Shown: positions 25,245-35,100 of the stretch, one piece after another
Layout: each line of letters opens with the position of its first letter
Numbering within the stretch: the stretch's first letter is position 1
Assembly: GCA_964291375.2 (NCBI GenBank)
Contig: OZ219809.1
Span: 1,302,001-1,366,000, forward strand
Origin: 3107 sp001483205
Lineage (GTDB): Bacteria; Pseudomonadota; Alphaproteobacteria; Rhodobacterales; Rhodobacteraceae
Direction of reading: 5' to 3'
DNA length: 64,000 nt
Program-made: the position numbers and the translations under genes
The notes under the pieces: generated by a model
Told to the model about the DNA's origin: nothing
Databases searched by the model: none
The model's input: only the letters and a program-made list of their open reading frames with translations

Positions 25245-27478
25245 CCCTTCATCGCTTTCAGGATTTTCGGCGGCGACATCGGCAATTCCGTCAGCCTGAC
25301 CCCGGCGGCGCGGGAAATCGCATTCGACAGCGCCGCCAGCGGCGGCACGATCGAGGTCTCGCCCACCCCGCGCACACCATAGGGATGGCCGGGGTTCGGA
25401 ATCTCCAGAATCACCGGCTCAATCGGCGGCAGGTCAGAGGCAACAGGAACCCGGTAATCCAGAAACCCCGGATTCTGCAACCGCCCGTCCTCGCCATAGA
25501 TATATTCCTCATTCAGCGCCCAGCCGATGCCCTGCGCGGCCCCGCCCTGCATCTGGCCCTCGACATAATCGGGATGCACCGCCTTGCCCGCGTCCTGAAA
25601 CACCGTATAGCGCAGCACCTTGGTGGCTCCGGTCTCCGGGTCCACCTCGGCATCCGCGATATGCACGCCAAAACTCACCCCCGCGCCGTCGGCGTTGGCC
25701 TCGTGATGCCCGGCAATCGGACCCCCGGTATTGTCGGCAATCGCGGCAATCTCGGCCAGCGTCATCGGCTCATGCGCGCCTGCATTCGGCCCGGCGGGCA
25801 CCACCGCGCCATCCCGCCAGACAACGGCCTCTTCCTCCAGCCCCCAGAGCCGCGCCACCCGGCGGCACATCTCGCGCTTTGCCGCCTGCGCCGCCCGGAT
25901 CGTCGCCAGCCCGACGGCAAAGGTCACACGGCTGCCGTCGGTCACGTCATTGAACCCCAGCGAGCTGGTGTCGGCCACCACCGTGCGCACTTTTTCATAG
26001 GGAATGCCCAGCTCTTCCGCCGCCATCATCGAGATCGACGCGCGAGAGCCCCCAATGTCCGGGTTGCCCTCGGTCACACCAACGGTCCCGTCCGGGCTGA
26101 CATTCAGTGACACACTGGTATTGCCGCCGAAATTGAACCAGAAGCCGCAGGAAATCCCCCGCCCCTGACCGGGTTTGAGCGGCGCGGTGTAGTGGGGATG
26201 CGCCTTTGCCGCCTCCAGCGTCGCCACCAGCCCGATCTCGGGGAAGGTCGGCCCGTAAGACGACAGGGTGCCCTTGCGCGCGGCGTTCTTCAGGCGCACC
26301 TCAAGCGGGTCCAGCCCCAAGGTCTGGCACAGCTCATCGACCACGCTTTCGACCGTATAGATGGCCACCGGCGCGCCCGGCGCGCGATAGGCGGCCTCTT
26401 TGGGGCGGTTCGTCAGCACATTCCAGGCCCGGCTGCACACCGCGCTCAGGTCATAGGCCGCAAAGGCCGCCTGCGCACCATACTGAACAATCGGACAGGG
26501 GAACGCCCCGCCCTGAGCGCGCAGGGTTGCCTCTGCCGCAGTGATCCGCCCGTCGCGGGTCATGCCGATCCTGACATCGACCGAGTATGACGCCGCCGGC
26601 CCCGACGCGCGAAACACCTCTTCGCGCGACATCGCCATCTTGACCGGGCGGCCCGATTTCCGGGCCAGCGCCAGCGCCACCGGCTCGATGAACACGGTTG
26701 TCTTGCCGCCAAAGCCGCCGCCGATCTCAGAGGCCGTCACCCGCAACTGGCTGGCCTCCATGCCGATGATCTCTGCACAGAGCGAGCGCACCAGGAACGG
26801 GCCCTGGGTGCAGCACCACAGTTCCCCCTTGCCGTCAGCACCCATCGAGGCAAGGCAGGCGTGCGGCTCGATATAGCCCTGATGGGTGGCGGCGGTTTTG
26901 AAACTGCGCTCAACCACACAATCGGCGCGGGCAAACCCGGCTTTCAGATCACCATGGCCAAATTCGTGGAAAGAGACGGCGTTTTCCGACACACCCGGCG
27001 GAACATTCTCGGCAACCCGGCCAGCCTGCACCACCGGCGCGCCGGGCTGCATGGCCGCGTCCACATCGGTGACATGGGGCAGGATTTCATATTCCACCTC
27101 AATCAGTTTCGCCGCCCGGCGCGCGACCCGCACCGATGTCGCCGCCACCGCCGCAATCCCGTGGCCGTCATAAAGCGCCTTGTCACGGGCCAGCACGTTA
27201 TCGCGGATGTCGCGGATGTCATCGCCCCCGACTTCGGCAAAATCGGCACCGGTGACAATCGCCTTCACCCCCGACAGCGCCGCCGCCCGCGAGGTATCAA
27301 TCGACAGGATGCGTGCGTGAGGATGCGGGCTGCGCAGGACATGGCCGAACAGCATTCCCGGCGCGCTGACATCAGCACCATAGAGCGCCTTGCCGGTCAC
27401 CTTGTCGATGCCGTCGGGCCGCCGCAGACGCGCGCCGACAACCTTGTATTCCCGCTGTTGCGCCTGATCAAACGCCAT
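25241..27478 (-). CDS. Xanthine dehydrogenase family, molybdopterin-binding (large) subunit
   Basis: 745 residues, the catalytic subunit of a three-subunit molybdenum hydroxylase. It shows the N-terminal domain KVVGARLRRPDGIDKVTGKA, the molybdopterin-binding ASEIGGGFGGK and AYRAPGAPVAIY, and GVRGVGETSIVP with the catalytic glutamate near the C-terminus. AYRAPG instead of AYRCSFR argues against CO dehydrogenase. The substrate is probably an aldehyde, N-heterocycle or purine; it cannot be set from sequence. It overlaps the 2Fe-2S subunit by one base upstream and the MoaD-like gene downstream. Confidence 0.9.
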   Translation of the reverse strand: MAFDQAQQREYKVVGARLRRPDGIDKVTGKALYGADVSAPGMLFGHVLRSPHPHARILSIDTSRAAALSGVKAIVTGADFAEVGGDDIRDIRDNVLARDKALYDGHGIAAVAATSVRVARRAAKLIEVEYEILPHVTDVDAAMQPGAPVVQAGRVAENVPPGVSENAVSFHEFGHGDLKAGFARADCVVERSFKTAATHQGYIEPHACLASMGADGKGELWCCTQGPFLVRSLCAEIIGMEASQLRVTASEIGGGFGGKTTVFIEPVALALARKSGRPVKMAMSREEVFRASGPAASYSVDVRIGMTRDGRITAAEATLRAQGGAFPCPIVQYGAQAAFAAYDLSAVCSRAWNVLTNRPKEAAYRAPGAPVAIYTVESVVDELCQTLGLDPLEVRLKNAARKGTLSSYGPTFPEIGLVATLEAAKAHPHYTAPLKPGQGRGISCGFWFNFGGNTSVSLNVSPDGTVGVTEGNPDIGGSRASISMMAAEELGIPYEKVRTVVADTSSLGFNDVTDGSRVTFAVGLATIRAAQAAKREMCRRVARLWGLEEEAVVWRDGAVVPAGPNAGAHEPMTLAEIAAIADNTGGPIAGHHEANADGAGVSFGVHIADAEVDPETGATKVLRYTVFQDAGKAVHPDYVEGQMQGGAAQGIGWALNEEYIYGEDGRLQNPGFLDYRVPVASDLPPIEPVILEIPNPGHPYGVRGVGETSIVPPLAALSNAISRAAGVRLTELPMSPPKILKAMKG

Positions 27479-27975
27479 TAGCCCGCCTCCCTCATTTCCG
27501 CCGCGGCATGTTGGACGGCCCTGATGATCTTGTCATAGCCGGTGCAGCGGCACAGGTTCCCGGCCAGCCAATAGCGCACCTCTTCGTCGCTCGGGTCGGG
27601 GTTGTGTTGCAACAGCGCCCGCGCCGCGATCAGAATGCCCGGCGTGCAAATCCCGCATTGCAGCGCGGCATGGTCCAGAAATGCCTCTTGCAGGGGGTGC
27701 AGGTCGCCGCCCTCGGCCATGCCTTCAATGGTTTCGATTTCTGCACCATCGGCCTCTGCCCCCAGAACCAGACAGGAACAGACCAGCCGGTTATCCAGCA
27801 TCACGCTGCACGCCCCGCAATCGCCGGTGCCGCAGCCTTCCTTAGAGCCGGTCATGCCCAGCCGGTCGCGCAGCACCTCCAGCAGGGTTTCGTCCGGCTC
27901 GCAGATAAACTCGTGCAGGTCGCCGTTGATCGTCGTTGCAACCATGTGCTTGGTGATTTTGGCCATTTTGGTCAT
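27478..27975 (-). CDS. Xanthine dehydrogenase family, 2Fe-2S subunit
   Basis: 165 residues, the small electron-transfer subunit. The N-terminal plant-ferredoxin cluster has its cysteines in SKEGCGTGDCGACSVML and RLVCSCLV. The C-terminal helical cluster domain has QCGICTPG and NLCRCTGYDKI. All eight cluster cysteines are present. It lies between the FAD subunit gene (4-base overlap) and the large subunit gene. Confidence 0.93.
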   Translation of the reverse strand: MTKMAKITKHMVATTINGDLHEFICEPDETLLEVLRDRLGMTGSKEGCGTGDCGACSVMLDNRLVCSCLVLGAEADGAEIETIEGMAEGGDLHPLQEAFLDHAALQCGICTPGILIAARALLQHNPDPSDEEVRYWLAGNLCRCTGYDKIIRAVQHAAAEMREAG

Positions 27976-28835
27976 GCTACCCCCCCAGCCCGCGCATAGG
28001 CTGTCCGCGCCGCGCGCTTTGCCAGAACGCCCGCGACTTCGGTTCTGAACGCCACCGTGCCGCGCTTGTCGTCAATCGGCGCGCAGGCGGCTTCGCAGGC
28101 CCGCGCCATCTGCTCCAGTGCCGTGTCCTCAAGCGCGGTTCCGGTGAGTGCCGCCGCCGCATCGGGAACCAGCACCACCGTCGGCGCGACGGCCCCCAGC
28201 GCGATGCGGGCCTCTGCCACCTGCCCGGCCTCGTCCAGCACCAGACTGACCCCGGCGGAAACCACGGCAATATCCATCTCGGTGCGCGGGATGAAGCGCA
28301 GATAGGCATCGCCCGCCCGCGCGGGACGCGACGGCAGAAACAGCGAAGAGACAAACTCCCCCTTCCCCAGCGTGGTGCGTCCCGGCCCGGCAGGCACATC
28401 CGCAACCGGGCAGTCGCGCGCCCCGTCCGGCCCCTCAATCCGCGCCACCGCGTCTGCCGCCACCAGCGCGGGCACACTGTCGGCGGCGGGCGAGGCATTG
28501 CACAGATTGCCGGCCATTGTGCAACGCCCCTGAATCTGGGTCGAGCCGATCAGTTGCGCGGCCTCCACCACCCCCGGCCAGGCGCGCCGCAAAGCCGCGT
28601 GCTCTCCCATGGCGGCGGCGGGGACCGCGGCACCGATGCGAATGCCGTGCGGTTCCTGCGTTATCGCGTCAAGGCCGGGGATTTTCTTGATGTCCACCAC
28701 CAGCCCCGGCGCGAGGCTGTCGGATTTCATCTGCACCAGCAGATCGGTCCCCCCCGCCAGAACATAGGCCGGGCCGGATGCCGTCATCAGGCGACTGGTG
28801 GCTTCCGCTGCCGTCGAAACCCTCACGAATTGCAA
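27972..28835 (-). CDS. Xanthine dehydrogenase family, FAD-binding subunit
   Basis: 287 residues, the medium subunit that passes electrons to NAD or another acceptor. FAD-binding motifs are VLAGGTDLLVQMKS and TIAGN-like TMAGNLCNASPAADS. The start is taken as TTG at 28835, because GAGGGAG lies about 8 bases upstream and the product then begins LQFVRVSTAAEAT as in the family; an ATG at 28916 adds 27 unrelated, arginine-rich residues. First gene of the operon FAD subunit, 2Fe-2S subunit, molybdopterin subunit, MoaD-like. Confidence 0.88.
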   Translation of the reverse strand: MQFVRVSTAAEATSRLMTASGPAYVLAGGTDLLVQMKSDSLAPGLVVDIKKIPGLDAITQEPHGIRIGAAVPAAAMGEHAALRRAWPGVVEAAQLIGSTQIQGRCTMAGNLCNASPAADSVPALVAADAVARIEGPDGARDCPVADVPAGPGRTTLGKGEFVSSLFLPSRPARAGDAYLRFIPRTEMDIAVVSAGVSLVLDEAGQVAEARIALGAVAPTVVLVPDAAAALTGTALEDTALEQMARACEAACAPIDDKRGTVAFRTEVAGVLAKRAARTAYARAGGVA

Positions 28836-29066
28836 TGGTCGTCTCCCTCTGGTGTTTCCGCCTGCCCGGTTTGGCCCCGCGCGCGCTTTGCGCAAGGCCG
28901 TTTTCGGATCGCTCAAAGCCTAAATCATTTTCGGGCGAGTCGCAAAGCGGGATTGTGTGGCGGCGGGTCGATATGGCCTGACAGCGTGAAGCTGATGGCA
29001 GGTTCCGCCCCCTGATACTGTCGGGATGGCAAAGGCGCAAGCGACAGGGGTTTCTGTGGGGCAGAG

Positions 29067-29242
29067 GCGCGAACAACCCGAAAGGCCGCGTCCGGCCCGC
29101 ACGGTAGGCGCGAACGCGCCGCCCCGTGGGGGGGCGGGACGGCGCGGCCCGGCGTTCCGCCGGGCGGGGTCAGGGCCGGGACTTGGACTCAAAATTCGGG
29201 CGTCACGCTATATGCAAATGTCTTTTTCATATTGTCAGGCCA
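29067..29242 (+). repeat. 160-bp GC-rich dispersed repeat, copy 2
   Basis: It matches 17685-17844 from GCGCGAACAACCCG to GTCAGGCCA, with a short AT-rich insertion (ATGCAAATGTCTTTTTCAT) near the right end. The rest of 28836-29299 holds no gene; the CtrA-type box lies just downstream of this repeat. Confidence 0.8.
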
Positions 29243-29260
29243 TATCAGACACATCCGCCC

Positions 29261-29275
29261 TTAACCCGATCTTAA
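29261..29275 (+). promoter_or_regulatory. Perfect CtrA-type binding site
   Basis: TTAA-CCCGATC-TTAA, also matching the extended TTAACC-N5-TTAACC form, lies 25 bases before the start of the barrel-like protein at 29300. TTAA-N7-TTAA is the consensus of the alphaproteobacterial cell-cycle regulator CtrA. Confidence 0.65.
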
Positions 29276-29299
29276 CCCTTTTCACAACTCTTAGTTGAT

Positions 29300-29968
29300 A
29301 TGCAGAGGCCCGCCATCATCCGCACTATCGTTTTTCTGGTCGCTCTGGGGCTGCCCCCCGGCCCGGCCAACAGTGGCGCGTGGATGCGCGACAAGGGCGC
29401 GCTGTTCCTGTCGGTCTCTGCCTATAAGGGCATTGACGCGCAGGCAAGGGCGTATGAAACGCAAGAGGTTTATTTTGAATACGGGCTAAAGGCGGACCTG
29501 ACGCTGGGGTTTGACGGCTATGACACGCTCAACCCCAGGAATGCGCGGCTGGTCCTGTTCGTGCGCCGGGAGTTTGAAACGACCCGTGGCGCGAACAGGT
29601 TTGCGATGATCGCCGGTCTGGGCAATGACGGGCCACGGGACACGATGCTGCTCCGGCTGGGCGCGGGCTGGGGGCGCAATCTGGCCAATGGCTGGGTCGG
29701 GCTGGACGCCCATGCGGACTTTCTGCCGCGGCAATCATTCCCGGACGTGAAGGCAGAGGCCACACTGGGCCGCCGGGCGGCGTCGGGCAACCTGCTGCTG
29801 TTGCGGCTGACAGCGGAGAGGCCGCAGGCATGGCACAACGCTGTCTGGCTGTCCCCCGGTTACGTGTGGAAAATTTCTGACCACCTGCATATGGAAGCGA
29901 CCTTTTCAGGCGAGCTTTTGCGCATGACCGAGGTGCGGCTGAAGCTGGGAACCTGGCTGTCATTCTGA
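29300..29968 (+). CDS. Probable outer-membrane beta-barrel-like protein, unknown function
   Basis: 222 residues. A signal peptide (IIRTIVFLVALGLPPGPANS) precedes a mature part rich in alternating polar and apolar residues, with repeated short strands such as LFLSVSAYKG, ADLTLGFDGYD and LLLRLTAERP, and a C-terminal WLSF ending in phenylalanine, as in outer-membrane barrels. No named family is recognised. No good ribosome site precedes the ATG. The start codon lies in ATATGCAGAGG, which matches a terminal-repeat end of the dispersed element. The CtrA-type box just upstream suggests cell-cycle or motility-linked control. Confidence 0.7.
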   Translation: MQRPAIIRTIVFLVALGLPPGPANSGAWMRDKGALFLSVSAYKGIDAQARAYETQEVYFEYGLKADLTLGFDGYDTLNPRNARLVLFVRREFETTRGANRFAMIAGLGNDGPRDTMLLRLGAGWGRNLANGWVGLDAHADFLPRQSFPDVKAEATLGRRAASGNLLLLRLTAERPQAWHNAVWLSPGYVWKISDHLHMEATFSGELLRMTEVRLKLGTWLSF

Positions 29969-30162
29969 GCCCTCTGCATGATGGCCTGACGCCCAGGTTT
30001 TGAGTCCAAGCCCCGGTCTTGATCCCGCCCGGCGGAACGCCGGGCAGCGCCCGCCCCGCCCCACGGCGGGCACTTCGCTTCCGCCGGGTCGGGCGCTGCC
30101 CTCTGTCCTGAAGCCCCGCCCTTCCGTCCCGGTGCCCGCCCGGTCGTAAGACCGGGCCGCGC
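29966..30162 (-). repeat. Repeat end plus inverted GC-rich repeat between the barrel gene and glpD
   Basis: The stop TGA at 29966-29968 is followed directly by GCCCTCTGCATGATGG, a repeat end. From about 30010 a GC-rich block (CCGCCCGGCGGAACGCCGGG, CCGCCCCACGGCGGGC, CGGTCGTAAGACCGGG) is the inverted counterpart of 15490-15630. No gene is seen in 29969-30267. Confidence 0.7.
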
Positions 30163-30224
30163 CGCGTCACCCCTAAATGGGGTGGGTGGCGCGCGCCCCC
30201 TGCCTTTGCCGCCGAACACCCTGA

Positions 30225-30275
30225 CAGGATCAGGTTTGCAGACTGTGATCAGTTTAACGTCGCCACACTACACCG
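30225..30275 (+). repeat. Dispersed CAGGATCAGG / TGTGATCA element, copy 3
   Basis: CAGGATCAGGTTTGCAGACT followed by GTGATCAGTTTAACGTCGCC matches the units at 4406-4453 and 7367-7414. It overlaps the 3' end of glpD by a few bases. Confidence 0.55.
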
Positions 30276-32025
30276 GTTCACGGCTGGCGGAACCAGCCTC
30301 ATCAGCCACGGTCGCCCTGATACAGGCGTCGATCCCGGCAATACAGGCGTCCGACAGTTTCAGCCCCAGCCGCGTTCGTCGCCAGACAAAATCATCTGCA
30401 CACCTGACCCATTCACGGCTCACGGCCCAAACCAATTCCCGCTCGGTCACGTCCGGGCCGAACCGCCGCCCGAGATCATCAGCCACCTTCGCCTCCCCCA
30501 GCACCAACGCCGCCTCGGTCCCGTATGTCCTGACCAGACGCCCGGCCCAGGCGTGGTCAAGAAACCGATACCGGCGCATCAGCCGCGCAATCAGGTCTTC
30601 GACGCCATCCACCGGGAAATCCCCCCCCGGCAACGGCGCGCCCGCGGTCCAGGCACCGCCTGCCCCCGGGAATAACCCCGCAACCCTTGCCATCGCCGCC
30701 TCAGCCAGTTTGCGATAGGTGGTGATCTTGCCGCCAAAGACATTCAGAAGCGGCACCCCTGCGGACATATCGAGCTTCAGCACATAGTCGCGGGTTGCGG
30801 CGGTTGCCGATTTCGACCCGTCATCGAACAGCGGCCTGACGCCCGAATAGGTCCAGACCACATCTTCCTCGCGCACCGGGCGGGCAAAATACTCCGACAC
30901 ACTGGCCAGCAGATAGGCTTTTTCGGCGTCACTGCACAGCGCCGGGGTGCGCGCATCGGGGTGATCGGCGTCGGTGGTGCCGATCAGGGTGAAGTCGGTC
31001 TCGTAGGGAATGGCAAACACGATCCGGCCATCCCGCCCCTGAAAGAAATAGCATTTGTCGTGCCCGAACAGCCTGCGGGTCACGATATGGCTGCCGCGCA
31101 CCAGCCGCACACGGCCCTGCGCGGCGGCGGGGACGGTCTCGCGGATGATGTCGCTGACCCAAGGGCCGCCCGCGTTGATCAGCAGCCCGGCCCGGCAGGT
31201 GCGGATGCGGCCTGTCTCCCGGCAGTCCAGCGTGATCGTCCAACCGTCCCCCTCACGGGCAGCGGCGATGACCTTCGTGCGGGTCATAATCTGCGCGCCC
31301 TTTTGCGCCGCATCACGGGCATTCAGAACCACCAGCCGCGAATCCTGCACCCAGCAATCGGAATACTCGTATGCCTTGCGAAACAGCGGCTTGAGCGGTT
31401 CTCCGGCGGGGTCTTTCGTCAGATCGACGGCTCTGGTCCCCGGCAGAATGCCGCGCGCGCCCAGGCGGTCATACAGCAGCAGCCCGAGCCGGATCAGCCA
31501 GGCCGGACGCCGCCCCCGCGCCCATGGCATGAGCAGGGACAGCAGGCGCGAAACAGGTGTTTCCCCGTCAAACCGCATCCCCGGATGATAGGGCAGCACA
31601 AAGCGCATCGGCCAACTGATATGCGGCATGGCGCGCAGAAGAACCTCGCGTTCGGTCAACGCCTCGCGCACCAGCCTGAACTCGAAATACTCCAGATAGC
31701 GAAGCCCGCCGTGGAACAGCTTTGTCGAGGCCGAAGAGGTCGCCGAGGCCAGATCGTTCATCTCGGCCAACCCGACGCGCAGACCCCGGCCCGCCGCATC
31801 ACGGGCAATCCCGCAGCCGTTGATGCCACCGCCGATGATGAACACATCGAATGCGGGGGCGGTGTCTTCGGGCAAGCCGGAAACCCCGGACGCATCGGGG
31901 GCCGGGCGATGGTCTCTGCGGTTTTTGTCAGCATTCGGACGGTCTGGGGGTGGTTTCTGCACGCGGGCGGCCCCGGAAATATGAACGACGCGCCGGAAGG
32001 TAGCGCCCCCTGGCGGGCATGTCAC
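30268..32025 (-). CDS. glpD: Glycerol-3-phosphate dehydrogenase, aerobic FAD-dependent
   Basis: Up to 585 residues; GlpD oxidises glycerol-3-phosphate to dihydroxyacetone phosphate at the inner membrane and feeds electrons to quinone. It shows the FAD-binding FDVFIIGGGINGCGIARDAA, then SATSSASTKLFHGGLRYLE, the LINAGGPWVSDI stretch and NVFGGKITTYRKLAEAA. The true start is unclear: the GTG at 32025 gives about 58 residues before the FAD motif, longer than usual, and a TTG at 31875 would give a family-like N-terminus, but neither has a clear ribosome site. Divergent from the autotransporter-like gene. Confidence 0.93.
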   Translation of the reverse strand: MTCPPGGATFRRVVHISGAARVQKPPPDRPNADKNRRDHRPAPDASGVSGLPEDTAPAFDVFIIGGGINGCGIARDAAGRGLRVGLAEMNDLASATSSASTKLFHGGLRYLEYFEFRLVREALTEREVLLRAMPHISWPMRFVLPYHPGMRFDGETPVSRLLSLLMPWARGRRPAWLIRLGLLLYDRLGARGILPGTRAVDLTKDPAGEPLKPLFRKAYEYSDCWVQDSRLVVLNARDAAQKGAQIMTRTKVIAAAREGDGWTITLDCRETGRIRTCRAGLLINAGGPWVSDIIRETVPAAAQGRVRLVRGSHIVTRRLFGHDKCYFFQGRDGRIVFAIPYETDFTLIGTTDADHPDARTPALCSDAEKAYLLASVSEYFARPVREEDVVWTYSGVRPLFDDGSKSATAATRDYVLKLDMSAGVPLLNVFGGKITTYRKLAEAAMARVAGLFPGAGGAWTAGAPLPGGDFPVDGVEDLIARLMRRYRFLDHAWAGRLVRTYGTEAALVLGEAKVADDLGRRFGPDVTERELVWAVSREWVRCADDFVWRRTRLGLKLSDACIAGIDACIRATVADEAGSASREPV

Positions 32026-32195
32026 CCGTTTGTTCGGGGGATTGACAAATCTAGCCCTATGTCATAAGCCTGATAACAATCGTTAAATGATATTATCGAG
32101 TGCGATCCGGGCCGTGGGCGACGCGGTTCGTTTTTGTGTTACGGGATTGGGCCGGGCGAATGTCCGGTGGGAGGAGTTTGCAGGGAGGGCAAAAT

Positions 32196-35100
32196 ATGCA
32201 GAGGGACTTTCGCGAGGGCGTTTCCGGGACAGACGAAGCGGGAAACCATGATCGGGGGCACTGGCTGGCCGCCCCCGGATCAGGCGCTAAGATGGCGGGC
32301 CTTGCCCGGTCTGCGACAGGCGCGGCAGCTTTCCGGTCCGGCGGTGATTCGGCTGACCCCATGGGCCGCACCGCCCCCGACAGGTTCGGGACAGGCTTCG
32401 CGGATGCTCTCTGTGCCCGCCTGACGCGCGCCTTAGCTCTGGCGGCGTTGCTGATCGTTGCCGGAACGCTTGCCTTCGTCGGGCAAGCACAGGCACAGCA
32501 AACCCTCTGGTCAGCAACACTGACCGTCAAGGATCTGGTGGTTGATAGCACCAGTATGGCCAAGGGCTGCTCCAACAATGACAATGTAGCAGACGACCCC
32601 CTCTGTAGCACGTCTTCCATACTCACCGACGACGACTTCACCTTCGAGGGAACGACTTACACGATCAGGGCACTGTTTGTCCTCAATAATTCCGCCAACC
32701 TGGGAATCAGCTTCACCGGACCCTTACGGACCAAAGCCAGGGCGCTCACGCTCAGCATTGGCAGCACCGACTTTGCCTTCAAGGACGCCGATGTAAAAGA
32801 AGACAATGCCCGAATTTGGAACAGTTCGGGCCTGAGCTGGAGCGTCGGTGACACCGTGGCAGTGTCCCTGAAAGCCTCAACCGATACCACCGCGCCGACA
32901 GTCAGCAGTGCGGAAATAGCGGCGGACATCCCGAGAGAGCTGGTCATCACCTTTGACGAAGAGCTGGACACGGATTCGGTGCCTGCGGCAAGCGCGTTTA
33001 CGGTGAAGGTCAGAGGCACTGCCCTGCCGAAGCCGACTGCGGTCGCGATCGACAGTGACGACGAGGCCAAGCTGAAGCTCACCTTTGCGGCACCGTTTGA
33101 CGGCGATCAGACGAATGTCACGGTGGGCTACGACAAGCCGCGGCTCACGCCAATTGAACGTTATCGGGGCAAGAGGGTTTACCCGCTCCGGGACATCGTA
33201 ACCAATGAGGTCGCGTCGTTCACCGGCCAGTCGGTGACCAACCACACACCCACCTGCCCCGACGGACAGCCAGCGACCAGCATCTGGCAGGCCTGCCTGA
33301 CGATTGGGCATAATGGCGGACTGACCGGGGGGTATCAGGGACACGGCAGGGCGGCTTTTGGCAAGCTGTCGCCGACGGCGGTCCCGGACAGCGGGGCCGG
33401 GAATGTGATCCGCCTTACGAATTATATCGGCAACGTGTATCTGGCATTCGACGAGCATGTCCACGCGACAACAAAGAACTGGGTGCTGCAAATCGGAGAC
33501 AAGAGCCTGGAGTTCAGCAAAGCCTATTATGTCGAGGGGTATGAGACCTATCGCTGGGAGAACGAGGGCACCCTGTGGTATGCGTTCCACCATGGCGCCA
33601 AGGTATCGGTCAGCCTGCGAGCCGGAAGCGCCGATGTGGGGCCAATCCTGCAAGAGGCGACGGTGAACGGCGACACCATGGAGCTGGTGTTTGACGAAGA
33701 CCTCAAGACCAGCTCGGTGCCCGCCGGAACCGCGTTCACCGTGCAGGTGGCGGGCAGTGATCGGTCGCTTGTTAATACCGACCCGGTGGCGGTGAGTGGC
33801 CGGACGGTGACGCTGACCCTCGCCTCAGCCGTGAGTTACCGCGAGGCTGTGACCGTGGCCTACACGAAGCCGGGATCGAACCCGCTTGAGGACACAGGCG
33901 GCAACGATGCCGACAACTTCGCTGCGACCACGGTCGAGAATGAAACGCCGAACCCGAGAGCACGCCGCCTGGTGTTCACCCCGGCGAACCTCATTGTGCC
34001 GGAAGGCGGAAGCGCGACTTACACCGTGACGCTTGACCGCAAGCCGCCGGGTGATGCCAGCATCGAAAATCCCGAGGATGACCCCGACAGAGTAGATTAT
34101 GTCGTGTTCATTGAGGAGGTCAAGTCAAGTTATCGGGATACCAACAAGCTTCAGCTTTCGCGTGAAGGCTTCGTGCTCGACGTGACCAACTGGGACACCG
34201 GGAAGGAGATCACGGTGACGGCACTGCGCGATGGCGACGGACACGACAACAGGGTGACGCTCGAGGTCAACTATAATAGCTATATCAGCGTTACCATAGA
34301 GGACACCAACGCCCCGCCACGGGTGGCGAATCCGATCCCCAACCAGACGCTGGTCGCGGGCACGGCGTTCAGCTACACCTTCCCCGAAGACACCTTCACC
34401 GACGCGAATGGCGACACGCTGAGCTACTCGGCAAGCCGGTCCTTCGCCGCCTGGCCGGATTGGCTGACCTTCGACGCCGCGACGCGCACCTTCTCGGGAA
34501 CACCCGGACAAGACGATACCGGGTTCTACCAGATTTATGTGCGGGCCGATGATGGCGTCCGGCATCGCGCGCCCTACACGCAGGACATGTTCTATTTCCG
34601 CGTTTATGAGTCACTCGAGGCGCAGCTTGAGGGTCGGCGGCTGCCCCCGGCGCACAGAAGCGGGCCGTCCGGGTCTTCTTTCCTGCGGTCCGTCAAGCAG
34701 CCGCCCGGCGGGTGCCGGATCGAGGTATCGGTGCAGTTCCGGGCACCGGACGGCACGATGATCACGGTGCCGGAGCTGACAGCCGCCGATTTTGCGGTTG
34801 AGAACGGGACCATCGGCACCCCGGTGCAGAACGACGACGGCTGGAATGTGGTGGTGTCGGCGACGCCGGGCTTCACCGGGCTGATGCGGGTGCGGCTGCT
34901 GGCGCGGGAACCGGCGGAGGTGCCGGAATCGGGTGACGATGACGGGGAGTCACAGTTCTGGGAAACCGTGGAGCAGGTCTATCGGGTGGACAGCCGTGGC
35001 GAAGATTGCGGCCTCGTGACCTCTACATCTCTGGCCTCGCTTGCGCTTGAGGGGATGGAGCTGGACCCGGCTTTCGACCCTGACACCTACCAATACCGTG

